Origin: Adiantum capillus-veneris
Taxonomy: Eukaryota; Streptophyta; Polypodiopsida; Polypodiales; Pteridaceae
Direction of reading: 5' to 3'
Assembly (NCBI GenBank): GCA_014529385.2
Contig: CM043959.1
Coordinates: forward strand, 57,084,753-57,148,752
DNA length: 64,000 bases
The notes under the pieces were generated by a model that saw only the letters and a program-made list of their open reading frames with translations, was not told the DNA's origin and did no database searches. A program made the position numbers and the translations under genes. Below, one piece after another: positions 37,068-49,046 of the stretch (positions within the stretch are counted from its first letter, which is position 1; every line of letters starts with the position of its first letter).

Positions 37068-38262
37068 ATTATCTCTCTCTTGAAATCATAGTTGTCCTTG
37101 ACTATGGGGTAGAGAAGATAAAGAATATTCATTAGTCCTTTTCCTAGCGGGTAGAGGATCCCTATGTTACCCTGCGTCATCGTTCCATAATGGATGACTA
37201 GTCCATTTGGTGCTTGAGAGCCTAAGCTACCGCAAGCATGTTTGCACATTAGTCCTATCAATCTTCCATAGTAGAGTGACAAGCTCTACTTGGTGTTTGG
37301 GAGACATTGTCTCTTCAAACTTGATCTAAGCATGCATACTACTTCACTTTTGTGCACAATAAAGAAAAAGAGTCTTACAAAGCAAAAACTTTGTTCATTT
37401 TTAACATTTGTACATTTACTTACTCTTGGGAAGCATTGTAAGCATTGACAGGTTTAGGTTATCCTTTGATTGTATGCCTTGCATCCATCTAGCATCTTCA
37501 AAAGGATGATTCTTAAACTTAATAAGATATCGGCGGATAGTCTTACCGCCTCTTAGTACCTTGTCTTCATGTCGGAGGATGGACTCGGGCTGCAGCACCT
37601 CTTCTCGGTCCTCAGTCTCCGGTGGGTCTTCGATAGTTGGTTCTTGAGGTGTCTCTCCTTTGTAAGGCTTTAATAGGAAAAGCATTGTGTATGAGCCAAT
37701 GGTTGGGCAACTTGAGTTGATAGGCCATTTCATTGATTTTCCTAAGAATCTACAAGGGACCATAGTACCTTTTTGCTAACTAGCATAGTACTTTTGGTGT
37801 CCCGTAGGATTCTTGCCCGTCGTGTACCTTAGTGGAGCCTTGGGAAATTTGAGTAAGACCCAATCATTTTCTTTAAAGTCTTGGGCTCTTCTGTGCTTGT
37901 GAGCAGTAGCCTTTTGCCTTTTTTGTGAGATAGAGATAGCATCCTTAATCTTTTGGAAAGATTCTTTTAGGTCTCGACTATACTCACCTGCAGCAAAGAT
38001 CTTCCCGTGTACCTTAAGTAGCAGGGGACTGTTCGATCTTGCCTCAATTACCTCAAAAGGTGCTTTTCCCATGGAAGTATGTACAGTGTTATTGTAGGCA
38101 TACTCCACTAAGGGTAAGTACTTCTCCCATTGGGATCTTTGATCTACTTCCGTTACATAGGCTTTTAGTAGATCAAGAATTGTTAGTTTAGCTATTTCAC
38201 TTTGGCCATCCGTTGCGGGTGATAGGCCGAAGAGAAGTTTAGCCTTGTCCCTAAATTTCAGT
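37068..38262 (-). pseudogene. Element D integrase C-terminal part and chromodomain
   Basis: Minus strand 38108-37776 (MEYAYNNTVHTSMGKAPFEV) and 37763-37416 (ILRHEDKVLRGGKTIRRYL) are the post-core integrase region and chromodomain. Identity to element B continues to about 38262, within the integrase core, then stops abruptly at unrelated AT-rich DNA. Confidence 0.87.
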
Positions 38263-38568
38263 TTTTATCAAGTTTTTGGTTTGTTTTGTTATCCAAATTC
38301 TATGAGCCTTCACAAAAGATGTTTGTAATCACGCATAGAGTCTTTAGTATGAACCTTGGTCAATTTTGAGCTAAACATAATAATCGCAATTATTTACTTT
38401 TGGCCTAAAATGATCACTTTTTGTAAATTTTTCAATGGTCAGTCTTTTTGTGACATGTTTTAAGCCTTTGAGTCAAGTCAAAACTTAATTTGGCCTAAAT
38501 TTTCAAGAAAACATAAATAATATGAGTTTTTGCAGACTCTTGAAAATTTACCTCAAATGCATCCTTAA
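38263..38568. other. AT-rich flank, nothing recognised
   Basis: About 300 bp between the truncated element D and the inverted-repeat element. No open frame or motif. Confidence 0.5.
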
Positions 38569-39872
38569 CACTAGTTCTGTAATTGGACACTTAAGTGTCC
38601 TGTTTTTCTACCAAGTTTTGGCAATTTATTTGTCAAGCTAGAAAGAAGTTTTTAACACCTTGTTTCTACCATAGATTGGTTATGAGGAAAAGAAAACACT
38701 GGATTTTTCTCCATATCAAAATACGATTTGTATGGAGAGAATTCTGGTAAGTTCTAAGACATAAATTTTAGTAAAATTTCAAGCTATTTTGCCAACAAAA
38801 AAATTTATATAATTATTAGATCTTTTTATAGAGATGGCCTTTTTTATGTTTATAAAAGCTTAGTGTTAGCCCTTAGTGTTACAAAAACAATGGAATGCAC
38901 TTCAAAGATAAGTTTTCAAGTCACATGCAAGATATACACATAATTTCATACTTGAGCACGTGCTGAATAAGAGCATAATTTTGGTCTTCCAAAGGTCCCC
39001 TCATGAAATTGGTACTATACTAGTACAATTTGACAACTACAAATGACTTTATATGTTTAAACCAAGAAACTACGTATTTTTTGGTCTCCCTAACTCAATT
39101 AAATCTCGTTGCTTGAACTCTATCTTCAATTATTTATCGTACAAAAACTCTTGAAAATCTTGAGTTCTCCATTATAACATTGAAACTAAGGTTTTAGGCA
39201 CCCCAATTGTGTATGTACCACGTACTTTGATACATTTAGTTGATCTACATGAAAAGTTTGATATTATTTGAGGTTTTGAATGCTTATGTCTCAAGAATGA
39301 AAATATGAAAGTTTTCTCTTATGAAGTTTTGAATATCTAAAATGATCCAATAATTGCTGCATACCAAAGCCCTTCTACTTGCCACCTTGAGTGCTCAATG
39401 GAAAGGGCAAGCAATGTATCACTTTCTAAAACTCACAAATACATCATAAACATATTTTTCTTTGTATACAACGATATGCATGAAATGACCATATCAAACA
39501 CATGGAACTTTTCATTATTTTATATACTCCAAAGTCAATTTTTTTGCACATGAAACTTTCAATTTTCTATGGCAAAATTGTGGAAGAGTCACCTCAAATT
39601 TTCTACAAGGTCGCTTCATTTTTTCTTGAGCTTATAAAGGCGATTTCTTCAAAGCGTCAATCACAGTCTTACGAGGGTCAACTTGATGAGTATAGTTCTT
39701 GATCATGATAGATTCTAAAATGCAAGGTTATATTTTTAAAAGACTCTCTAGCTAATATATTTAAGCATATCAAGAGGGTTTTCTTAAATAAACCGTCTAA
39801 TGCAAGTAGCATTTAATTTAAATTTGTTTAAAAAGGACACTTAAAGTGTCCTGTTTTGGTACCAAACTAGTG
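38569..39872 (-). mobile_element. 1.3-kb inverted-repeat element, copy 2 (inverted)
   Basis: Same element as 4530-5836 in opposite orientation. It starts CACTAGTTCTGTAATT, which is the right end of copy 1, and ends ACCAAACTAGTG, which is the left end. TTAA flanks both ends (38565-38568 and 39873-39876). The lengths, 1304 and 1307 bp, agree. Interior blocks such as GCAAGCAATGTATCACTTTC match the reverse complement of copy 1 with few differences. Confidence 0.85.
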
Positions 39873-39876
39873 TTAA

Positions 39877-40714
39877 GCTTACCCACTAGTTTATACAACT
39901 TTTGTGAGCATAATCTCTACCCGGATTCAATGGTTGATAGTCTTTTGATGTTGTTTCAAGCTGTAGACCTAAAATTCTGCAACCACATAAACAACTCATA
40001 GATGATTCCTTTTGGAGTGAGCAATGATTTGAGATCTCACCTCGGATTCTACTTACCCTACTCCTAGGTTCTACTGCAATTGGGTTGTTGAAGATGTCCA
40101 CAAACACTTGTTTTCTTGTTTTTTATGGTTTCTTGAGCATTGATCTTAAGACTTGTCTTGTCCATCAATCTTTCTCAAAATCCTAACCTAATCCTACAAT
40201 CCTACAAGGTACATAGCAAGTAGAATCTACTCTCAAGCTACCTCTACCCAGCAAAGAAAACACTCTTAAGCCTTGCGATTTTAAAGAGAACATTTAACTC
40301 TAGGTGATCCTAGAGGAAGTTAAAGGACAACTACACTAGACGCTCTTGTTTTTCCTAGTTTAGGTCTATTTGTCCTCTGCAGTGGCGCCAAATGTGGATG
40401 GGTTTCCTAACCTCACTCTTATGGGTGATAGCATGTTTAGGTGGTACCAAAAAGAAGTGTCTTGGACACTCCTTTGGGAGGAGATAAATTGGGTCGTGGG
40501 TTATTCATTTTCATCTCATATAAAGGAAAGATAAAATCTTTTTGGTTGAGAGGTTGGAATTTAAGCGGGCTGGAAATTCCATTTTATTTCAATACTAAAG
40601 CTTAAAGTAGCAAACTGCCTGTGCATTTAAATTCCCTCTCACCGCCACTCCTCTGGGCTCTCTACAGCACTGCCTCAATGGGTCCCTCCGCCTCTTGTGC
40701 CCATTATCTCTCTT

Positions 40715-40795
<81 letters not shown>

Positions 40796-40901
40796 CTCTC
40801 CTCTCTCTCTCGGTCCTCCATAGCCACTCCAGGTGCTTGCAGACGCAACACAAAGCCATACCAACCAGCTCCTCATTGCTAGCCATATTAATTTTCGACA
40901 A

Positions 40902-40982
<81 letters not shown>

Positions 40983-41000
40983 GAGTACTATGGCACTGTT
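39877..41000 (-). other. Candidate 5' UTR, PBS and LTR start of a minus-strand Gypsy element (possibly F), with (CT)n tracts
   Basis: At 40382-40393 the sequence GCAGTGGCGCCA is the reverse complement of a TGGCGCCACTGC-type PBS. It is followed by TGTGGATGGG at 40394, which would be an LTR end. TGGCGCCA is its own reverse complement, so the orientation is uncertain. Two (CT)n tracts (about 40705-40812 and 40906-40980) follow. If correct, this could be the displaced 5' end of element F (inference only). Confidence 0.35.
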
Positions 41001-41215
41001 TTGACTGTCTTCATTGTTGTGTCAATAGCATTCTCGCACGTTCCACACGGAATCACATAGTACTCATAATTGCAATACAAACCCCCTTTACTTTCTTTCA
41101 TTATTTGCTACACATCATATCCCAAGGGATCTTCTGTCAAGTCTACAAAACTACTGGGCTGCAAAGAAGAGGGAACAAAGAAACATGCAAAAAATAATGG
41201 CACGAGCACGAGAGG

Positions 41216-41810
41216 ATGGTGACAGTGATGAGCAGCACGAGGCAAAGAAAATCTATAGGGCTGTTTCTAAGTGTTGGTGTAATCAAACAAACTGGCTTCA
41301 AGGGTCTTCAATGGAGCATTCTACAACAACTTCTTAGTCATCTAACGTTCTCAATGTTGCAACCCACATCGGAGACAGTTGGGAGGCTAATTTTTTCAAA
41401 CATTTGTCATACATTGTTTGAGGTGAAGATTCCTCATTCAAACAATGAGCTATTTTTGAAACGGGCTACTGTCATGGCATGTCTCAATGGAGTCAATGGG
41501 GTTGACAATGTAATGAGCAATAATGATGCTGCGAAGGCATTAGGACTACATCGAAGAAATGTCACGGGAGGCAGCTTTCGACTGCAAACTAATATGGAGG
41601 AGGGGTCACTTCCCTTAGACACATGTCAACGTCAGCATCATAGGACTGGTACCTTAACAATCAAAATCAGAGAAATCGTGTTTCAATTCTAGTCAATGGA
41701 AACCCGCATCTCCCCAAACAAGAAAGATGTCGTTTGAAAGAGAATCGACACGAGGGCACATGTGGTGCATCCGATGCATCTCCTTGATTTACCTCAGGTA
41801 TATCAACCAG
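41216..41810 (+). pseudogene. Unrecognised protein-coding remnant
   Basis: A 158-codon open frame reads NNDAAKALGLHRRNVTGG. Beyond its stop another frame reads RISPNKKDVV, then KRIDTRAHVVHPMHLLDLP after a stop. The combination looks like a conserved protein of mobile-element type, but I cannot assign a family. It overlaps no other convincing frame. Confidence 0.35.
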
Positions 41811-41859
41811 AACATCTTCCAAGTATGCCACAATGCTTTACTTAGTAATTTTGGGTGCT

Positions 41860-42745
41860 TGCAAAAGCTTTGAGATGCTTTATAAGTGTCTCAAAGTGCT
41901 TCAAAATGCATCACTTAGAGCTTGCAAATGCTTGAAAGCGCCAGAAAAGTGCATCTTTGTGTGCATGAAAGCGCCAAAAAGTGCTTCAAAGTATTTCAGA
42001 GCACTTCCAAAGTGCACTAAATTGCTTCATGGTGCTTGAAAGCGCCACAAAGTACTTTAGAGTGCTTTCTAAACTCTAAAGTGCTTTGGAGTGCTGCAGA
42101 GTGTCATAGAGTGCCTCAGAATGCTCTTAAATAGCACCGAAGTGCTTTCAAAGAGCCCTTAAAGTGCACTTTAGAGTGCTTTCAAGTGCCCAAAAGTGCT
42201 TCAAAGTGTTGCAAAGTGCTTCAAAGTGTTTCAAAGCGCTTCAAAGTACTTTAGAGTGCTTAAAAGTGCTTGAAAGCGTCAAAAAGTGCTTTACAGTGCT
42301 TTAGCGTACTTCAAAGTGCCACACAGTTCTATTTAGTGCACTAAAGTGCCCCAAAGTGCTTCATAGTGCTTGAAAGTACCACGGAATGCCTCAAAGTGCT
42401 TTGAAGTGCCACAAAGTGCTTAAAAGTGCTTTTAAAGTATTACCAACTAGTTTAGAGTGATTTCAAAGTGCACCAATGTAGTTCAAAGTGCACCAAAGTG
42501 ATTTACAGTGCTATCAAGTGTCACAAAGTGCTTCAGCGTCTTAAAGTGCACAAAAGTGCTTCAAAGTGCTTTCAAGTGCCCCAAAGTGCTTTCCAGTGCT
42601 GTAGAGTGCTTCAAAGGGCACCAAAGTGCATGAAACGTTGCTTGAAAGTGCCACAAAGTGCTTCAATGTACTTTCAAGTGCCCCAAAGTGCTTAAAAGTG
42701 CCCCAAAGTGCTTCAGAATGTTCTCCAAGTGCACTGAAGTGCTTC
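41860..42745. repeat. ~0.9-kb degenerate minisatellite, unit about CAAAGTGCTT
   Basis: AAGTGCTTCAAAGTGC-like 10- to 13-bp words repeat almost without interruption for about 880 bp, with many variants (CACAAAGTGC, TTTAGAGTGCT, CCCCAAAGTGC). Ser/Lys/Cys-rich open frames on both strands are by-products. A sparser set of related words (GCACTTTGAAGCACTT) recurs near 43378-43400 after the next PBS. Confidence 0.93.
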
Positions 42746-43149
42746 ATTAGTGGACACAAAATCCCACTCTTCACCAACTCCCACTGCTCAACCAACTTCA
42801 CCTCACTTTGGTTGAAAAGGTGGAGAAATGACATACCTACTTTTTTTGTGGACAAAAGGTGAATTCATATGTACTTTTCTAAAAATACACCCCAAGGTGG
42901 TAGTATGTAAGTGTTGCAACTAGATTTCACTACTTCATAGTATTTTTAAATGTCTTTTGTGTGGCAGAGGGATTTGTACATGCGGTTCCAGGAGGCTCAT
43001 CCTAACATTAGGATTTCCCTTAGATGCTTTGAGGGTCTGACACCATACTTCATACACAAGTGTTACCATATACATGTGGTAGTGATGTGTGTGGACACAC
43101 TAGGATCTTCGAGGCATTTTTTCCCTCTTTAGGAGGTTTTTCCCCCCAT

Positions 43150-43301
43150 GCATTGTATATACGCCCATCACTCTAGGGCTATCTATCTTTCCATTGCACA
43201 CTAAGTAACACACTCTCATTTGTGTGCCTTGAGCTTCCTTCATCTTCTCCAAGCTTTGTGCGTTTCTCTGCAACCCTAATTCCAACAATTGGTATCAGAG
43301 C
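43150..43301 (+). mobile_element. LTR 3' end with tRNA-Met primer binding site (plus-strand LTR retrotransposon)
   Basis: TTGTATATACGCCC (about 43153) is a plausible TATA region. The LTR would end CCAACA at 43287, followed by TGGTATCAGAGC (43290-43301). The LTR start is not resolved (somewhere in 42750-43100). No gag or pol follows, so this is either a large non-autonomous element or a disrupted one. Confidence 0.65.
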
Positions 43302-43780
43302 AGGTTGCGTCCTCCCGGGCTTAGTCACCAGCAGCTCCAATAGACTTGACCATCACTTTGGACCACTTGACCAGCACTTTGAAGCACTTTATACTACTTG
43401 AAAAGCACTATTGACCACCACCCACTTTGAACCACTTGACCACTTAACCAACACTTAACACCCAATCCAGTTGACAACAGCAGCAACAGTTGACTTGCAA
43501 AATTCTTCATTCCATATTTAGGCTTAGATACAAGAACAATTTGCTTTACAGGGAGTTAGCTTTCTCAAGGAGTAAAGTCAGCTAGTTAGTAGACAGCTAT
43601 GGACATTCTTGCCAACATGGCCAATTATAATTGGTTGCTGGACCTGGCATTTTTGGTGCAAGAACTTTTTACTGTGCCCATACTTTTCCATGTGCTAGAT
43701 TCCAGTTCAATTGTGCAAGTTCATTCTCTTTGTGATGCCCCCTAGCTATGATGCCAGTTTATATCAAAATGTGCTAGGGG

Positions 43781-44656
43781 AACATGGATGGCAATCCATG
43801 TTCCTTAGTGTCAGTATGCATTGAAACTTGACCCACAGCTAGTCCTTAGCCTACTGATGCTGGCTATATGGTTTTTGAATGTTTTGGAGTTATTTAGGTG
43901 AGTCAAAAGTCATTTTTAGGGTTTGTTCCAGTGGTTTTCTCTTGATCTGATTTTTGCCCCTTTTGCCCTCTGTTGAACTTTTCTGATAAGGGTCCCTTGG
44001 GAGAAAGTGCTTCAATTGCTATCCCTTTTCTACTTGCCCATTATTATCAGCTTAAAATTCCAAAAAGGTACATGGATCCCGATCCATGTTTGACAAGATT
44101 TTGGACTGATACTTTGTGAGTTGGTGACACAAGGTAAGGTGATGCTAATTCCCAAATCTTTTTGGATTTGATCATTTTTTTCCAAGTCAAAAGCAAGATT
44201 TTGTGTCTGTTTTGCGATTCTTTGCAAACAACTCTTTTTTTGGTATTTTGATCAGGTTTTTTCACTTTTTGTCTATGGTTCCTTTTGGAAAAGTTGTCCC
44301 CTTAGTAATCAGGAGTACACTGGTCAAATCTTACTGTCAGATGTCTACCTGGAACATGGATCCCGATCCATGTTGGGAAGCATCGGGTCATGATTTTTGG
44401 TTCTATAGGTTCCCTACTTCTAGTTGATCCCAATTCTCTTCCCTTTTTGAATTTGGACAAGTAAAACTTCAATTTTTTCCTATTTTCCTCAACTCCCAAG
44501 GTTTTACTCTGCTCACCCCAATTTCTTGATTTTAGTGATCTTTTAGCACTCTATTTCTGACCAAACTCAAGGTTTTGATGCTTGAGAGCCTCTTCTAAGC
44601 AAGGGAAATAGTTTTAGCACATTTTGCCAAAAAGGTACATGGATCGCGATCCATGT
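43781..44656. repeat. Four ~20-bp palindromes at regular ~285-bp spacing
   Basis: ACATGGATCCCGATCCATGT occurs at 44070-44089 and 44354-44373, ACATGGATCGCGATCCATGT (a perfect palindrome) at 44637-44656, and a diverged ACATGGATGGCAATCCATGT at 43782-43801. The spacings are 288, 284 and 283 bp. Copies 2 and 4 also share the flanks CCAAAAAGGT and TTGA, while the DNA between shows only weak similarity. Confidence 0.9.
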
Positions 44657-45182
44657 TTGATAGGCAAATTGGAAATTTTCTGCACAATCTATTTTTAGCA
44701 AGTGTTTTTATCCCCTTTTTGAAGGTTTTGCTAGATTTGGTTTAGTTTTGAAGCTCTGACCATCAATTCTTCAACTTTTCAGAGTTATGTCTTCAACACC
44801 AAAATAAGGTTTTTGACAGTTTTTTCCTCGATTCTTTTGGCCCCAAATGATGGTGTAATTTTTTTCCTTACCTACTCCTATAAACTGTAATAAATCTGCA
44901 AACATAAACGAACTTAACAGTACAAAAATAACAATGAAGTATGTGGTGAAACAGTCCTTTCCAAGCATGAGAAAGTCAAAGAACAAAATACTATCTTGTA
45001 CTTCACTCATAGCTTTCTTTGCTCTTAAGGAGTAGCACTGACTAGTCTTGGTCCAGTCTCTACCAAGCACTAAAACTACATCTAGTTGTTTGACTATCTA
45101 TGTGTAAGCGGAATGGGTGTCAAAATCTTTGAAGGGATATTTTTTCGCACATTGAGTCACTCACCACCTAAGGATTGGTTTC

Positions 45183-46009
45183 CTCGACAACGGCGCCAAT
45201 GTTAGCGGGTCGCCACAACCGACGTCTGCAGCATAGCTCTTTTGCACTAACATAATGTCAATATGCAAGTAAGCGGCTCGGGATGGGGCCCGAAGACTTA
45301 ATGAGAGTGTTGATCTCACCAAACGGAACTCAAAGGGCTACTCATTTTATGACAAAAGGAAATCAACCACTTCCTAGTCAGAAAATCAGTATGCATCCAA
45401 TCTCACCGCTCTAGGTCATCATGCCTTTTTGGCATCCAAACGAATTCGGAATGCAACAAAACTTATAGTCTTATTTTTGCAAATGGACTATAATGTCTCA
45501 AGGTGTTTTTTCCTACAGTTGTACTATATATAGTTTCAAAAACTTGCAATTGTCTGTTTACTTACAAGGTATTTTTTCTAGCAATTGAATTATTTGCAAA
45601 TGCATTGTTTTTGGTATACAACCTTCAAAGTTTTTAGCCTAAAATGAGCATGTATCCTTGGCTACTATTATATACATTCCACAATTAGGCATTCAAAAAG
45701 GTAGAGAGCTAACCAAAGGTAGATCATAACAAAGTGTGATTTATTGTTTTTCTAGTGATACATTTACAATGCATAAAGATTCAATTTGCATATGGTCTTG
45801 TGATTCTTGGAAATGTTTCTTGAATAAAACCACCACTACTACGTGCAATTTCTATGAGTTAAATCAAAATGAAATTGAAAAAAAAATTATTCTCACTAAT
45901 TTGTTTGTTGAATACAATAATATATATATCAAGGGTATTGATACTATGATGCTCATACATATTGTAAAGGGAGTTCGCAACATGTAGCATTGATCTACCT
46001 TTGCCATTA
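45183..46009 (-). mobile_element. Minus-strand LTR retrotransposon 5' end: PBS and LTR
   Basis: CGACAACGGCGCCA (45185-45198) is the reverse complement of TGGCGCCGTTGTCG, the primer site common in plant Tat-type Gypsy elements. The LTR then starts TGTTAGCGGGTCGCC at 45200 and extends right for an unknown distance, probably up to the TIR element at 46010. The internal region would lie to the left (43300-45180), but no gag or pol is readable there. Confidence 0.6.
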
Positions 46010-46036
46010 GGTGAAAGTTGGACTCACTTTTGGGCC
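46010..46036 (+). repeat. Left terminal inverted repeat of the 12-kb element
   Basis: GGTGAAAGTTGG followed by ACTCACTTTTGGGCC. It matches the right end with three mismatches (positions 3, 4 and 9). Subterminal DNA (AGTGCCACGTCGGC) is loosely echoed at the right end (GAGTGGCGCTCGAC). Confidence 0.8.
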
Positions 46037-46353
46037 CTGTAAGAAGTGCCACGTCGGCTTAGAAAGAGAAAATTAAAATGTTAAATTGTGCATTTTATGT
46101 GATACTTTTCTGTGCAACAAAAAGCCAAAATGACATTCTTTGGTAGGTAGCCGCCGTCTTTATCATTTTTATCCTTCGTTCTCTTGTCAGGAATCCAACT
46201 AACCATATGACTAATGATTTGAAATGCCAACTTACAAGCGTTTCCTTCAGAAACATAAGCCACACGAACTCTATCAACTCTAAACTTGAGAATATGGCTT
46301 TCCCACCCAAAACCTGAGACATTTCTCTGTCTTCTTCTCTATCAACTCTAGGA

Positions 46354-49022
46354 ATGGAGAACGCATCTTTTCCTGATGAAAACACTAATTTGAACTTACA
46401 ATCCTCAGCCCCTTCATCTTTAACACTTACCCAAAGAAAGAACACACATCATATTCATGTTGATGTATTGCAAGAGTACGCACCGTTGCAGAAACGTAGG
46501 AGGGAGTCTTTCTTATCTCAACGGGAGAAAGAACTTAGAAGGACAAATAAGGAACATCATTTGGATTTGTGGACCGATGGGTCTATTTATCCAAAGGATC
46601 CTACGACAAATGCGCCACCTCCCTTTGCTAATATCACCAATCTCTTACATTTCACAGGCGATGGCAAGGATGGGCTATTGGGATACACCGAACATTTGGA
46701 AATGAGAGGATTGAATGCGAAAAGGCAAAGAAACTTCCTGGCGATGGAGAACATGCAGCTGAAAACACTTAATGAAGCATGCTCTCAAAAGATTTCATCA
46801 AACAAAGAGACAATCCAAGGCCTTGAGAAGAAGATCACAAGTTTGCGAGAGAAAGACACCGTGCTTTGTAGTCAGAAAAGAAAACGAGATCTGTGCAACA
46901 TTGAGAACATGAAGGTTGGTAGTGGTTGGTAGTGGTGGCCTGAAAAAACGAACACGAGTTTTAAGGTAACTCGAAGTTTGTTTCTTAAATGTGCTTCATT
47001 AAGAAATGGATACACTTACTTTCCTATACATGATCATAACGCATTGTGATTTTTTGGCAGGTCTTTACTGCATCCAAACTCGAACGGTGCAGATTTCAAT
47101 GCCGGAGTGCATTACATCCGTCTAGTTCCAAAAGAAGTAGTTGAAGAGATGATAACTCAGAAAAAATTTCGTAAGTTGAAAGGTAGGCTACTTACCTCTT
47201 TCATGAACGAGAATCAGCTAGAACCAATGGAAGTGCAAGCAATACTTGATAAGAGTGGCATCTCGCAGATGGGATACACGGCACTCTTCAAAGCATTAGC
47301 TAAAAAGTCTCAAAAAAAACTACAGAGAGGATCATTGCTGCCAAATCCATCACATGTAAAGGCTACTCGTCGTCACGTAAATGATGAGGTGTTTGAGAAA
47401 CTTAGGTCACCATTCCATATTGAAGCAATGTTCTTAGGCAAGGGCGGAAGAGGTACAGTTTAACGAGCACAACAACCTCTTCGTTGATCTTGAAGCATTG
47501 CAAAGGTATGCAGTTCACTTCTTTGACGTTAGTCGAGACGAGTGCGATGGGGTTCTCAAGTTTGTTTTGAAGCTCGACGAGTGCGAGGTCCTGAAGAACA
47601 AGAAGTTGGAGAGAGTCACCATTATCCTCATGATCAGAGCTCTGGATCCATCAATAACGAAAGAGGACCCACAATACTTCAGCATGCAATCAAAAAACAA
47701 CATTCTAACTCTAGGATCATTTCAGATATACTTCGTTCACTCTATGATAACAAAAATATTGATTATTTGGTTGTTGATTTTGTGTTTTCATTTTTCACTG
47801 CAGGTTGATAGGGAAAATTTTGAAATCCTCGATTGGGTTTTTAGTCAAACCCAAATTCCTTCTATCATCAATGAACAAAGAAACGGAGCCGTTCTTTTAG
47901 TTGAAGGATTTTGTGACTACACAGTGGAATGGCACATGGCAGGTGACTTAAAGACTCTTAAGTGTATGTACAACATAACACACGGAGTAGCTGTGGCAAA
48001 TCCATGCTTATACTGCATGGCTGATGCACAATCACTTGAGAGTGTGCAATGGATGATAGCTCCCAACAGACATCTTCAAGATAAAACTTTTAAACCAGTG
48101 CTTGATATTACTCTAAGTAGAGTTCACATCTATACACTTCATGCACTCTATCGAATAAATGAAAAGGTGGTTCATTTGTACATATGTTTTGCATGGACAT
48201 TAAAGCCAGAGAGTGAGTCGAAAAGAGTGATCAAAGCATTAGAGGGAGTGCTCTCAGACATTGGTTTGCATGGAGGGAATGTCAAAATTGAAGAGGACCC
48301 TAAGATGTCTCAAAGTCGGTACAAGGTACCGAGGAAAGCATCGATAGGCAGAGTGAAGGCAAGAAGGTTTCTTGGGTTTAGCCTCAAAGATTCAGATAGA
48401 GAAGAAAGGAGAAACCTGTTCAACAAATGGAAACGGTTACATAAAGTGGCTAAAGACAATGTTGGTGGTGGGGCAATCCATAATCACAAGGCAAACGTGT
48501 GGAAATCACTAGATAAAATTTTCCATTACGTTGAGCAGCATTCTTGGGACCAAAGTACGCTCACATTATTTCAGGCAGCCTTGCTGGATTAGAAAAAGGC
48601 TTACCTTACAAGGTGGGGTGGGCAACATATCACACATTACATGGTGGGTTGGCATTCTACGTATACAAAACAAAATTTTAAATTGTACTCTACTGACCAT
48701 TTTGTTTTATTTCAATACAGCACATACTGTTCAACCATGGTCCATATTTTGCCAAGACATACGGATCACTATCAATATGGTCCACACAAGGCATGGAAAA
48801 AACCCACTACATGGCAAGAACAGGTTATTTTAAGCACACTCAACATGGGGGAGGAAAAGAAAAGGCCAATAGCCTATTAGAGTTACACCAATGGACTTAT
48901 AGACGACTAATTCATAGAGCAAGGCAGAAGGAACTTCTTAAGAGTTCAAAAATTACACAGTCTTTACAACGCATCGCAAAGAGAAGAAACAGATGGCTTG
49001 GGGAGCTTCAAATGCGGCGGAG
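46354..49022 (+). pseudogene. G1: transposase-like CxxC protein of the 12-kb element
   Basis: Proposed exons: 46354-46965, 47061-about 47700, 47804-48643 and 48721-about 49022. The introns 46966-47060 and 48644-48720 have GT-AG ends and compatible phases. The N-terminus has a coiled coil (about residues 130-170). The centre carries HMAGDLKTLKCMYNITHGVA then NPCLYCMA (a CxxC) and LSRVHIYTLHALYRINEKVV. The C-terminus has YGSLSIWSTQGMEKTHYMAR and KHTQHGGGKEKANSLLELHQ. The style resembles uncharacterised mobile-element proteins widespread in eukaryotes, hence 'transposase-like', from memory only. Lesions: a 10-bp duplication (GTTGGTAGTG twice, 46915-46934), a frameshift near 47435 and TAG at 48590. 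The frame stays open to 49278, antisense to the last exon of G2. Confidence 0.6.
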
Positions 49023-49046
49023 CGCCATGCGAGGTGGCGATGTTCA

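Larger units (their letters stand above)
29530..38262 (-). mobile_element. Elements C and D: minus-strand chromovirus relatives sharing a middle LTR
   Basis: Order on the plus strand: LTR 29530-30989, C interior 30990-35328, LTR 35329-37067, D interior 37068-38262. All parts are minus strand and closely related to element B. The C interior runs from PPT (30990) through chromodomain, integrase, RNase H, RT and protease to the gag C-terminus, then jumps to the leader. About 1.2 kb of gag and leader relative to B is missing at about 35134. The D interior stops inside the integrase. Three-component LTR-int-LTR-int arrays are classically produced by unequal recombination between LTRs. Confidence 0.88.

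Noticed and set aside
42468-42855. Cys/Lys- and His/Leu-rich ORFs in the minisatellite
   Set aside because: Products of the decameric repeat, with no independent coding signal.
46095-46445. Minus-strand 116-codon ORF overlapping the start of G1
   Set aside because: No motif, and it lies antisense to the well-supported first exon of G1.
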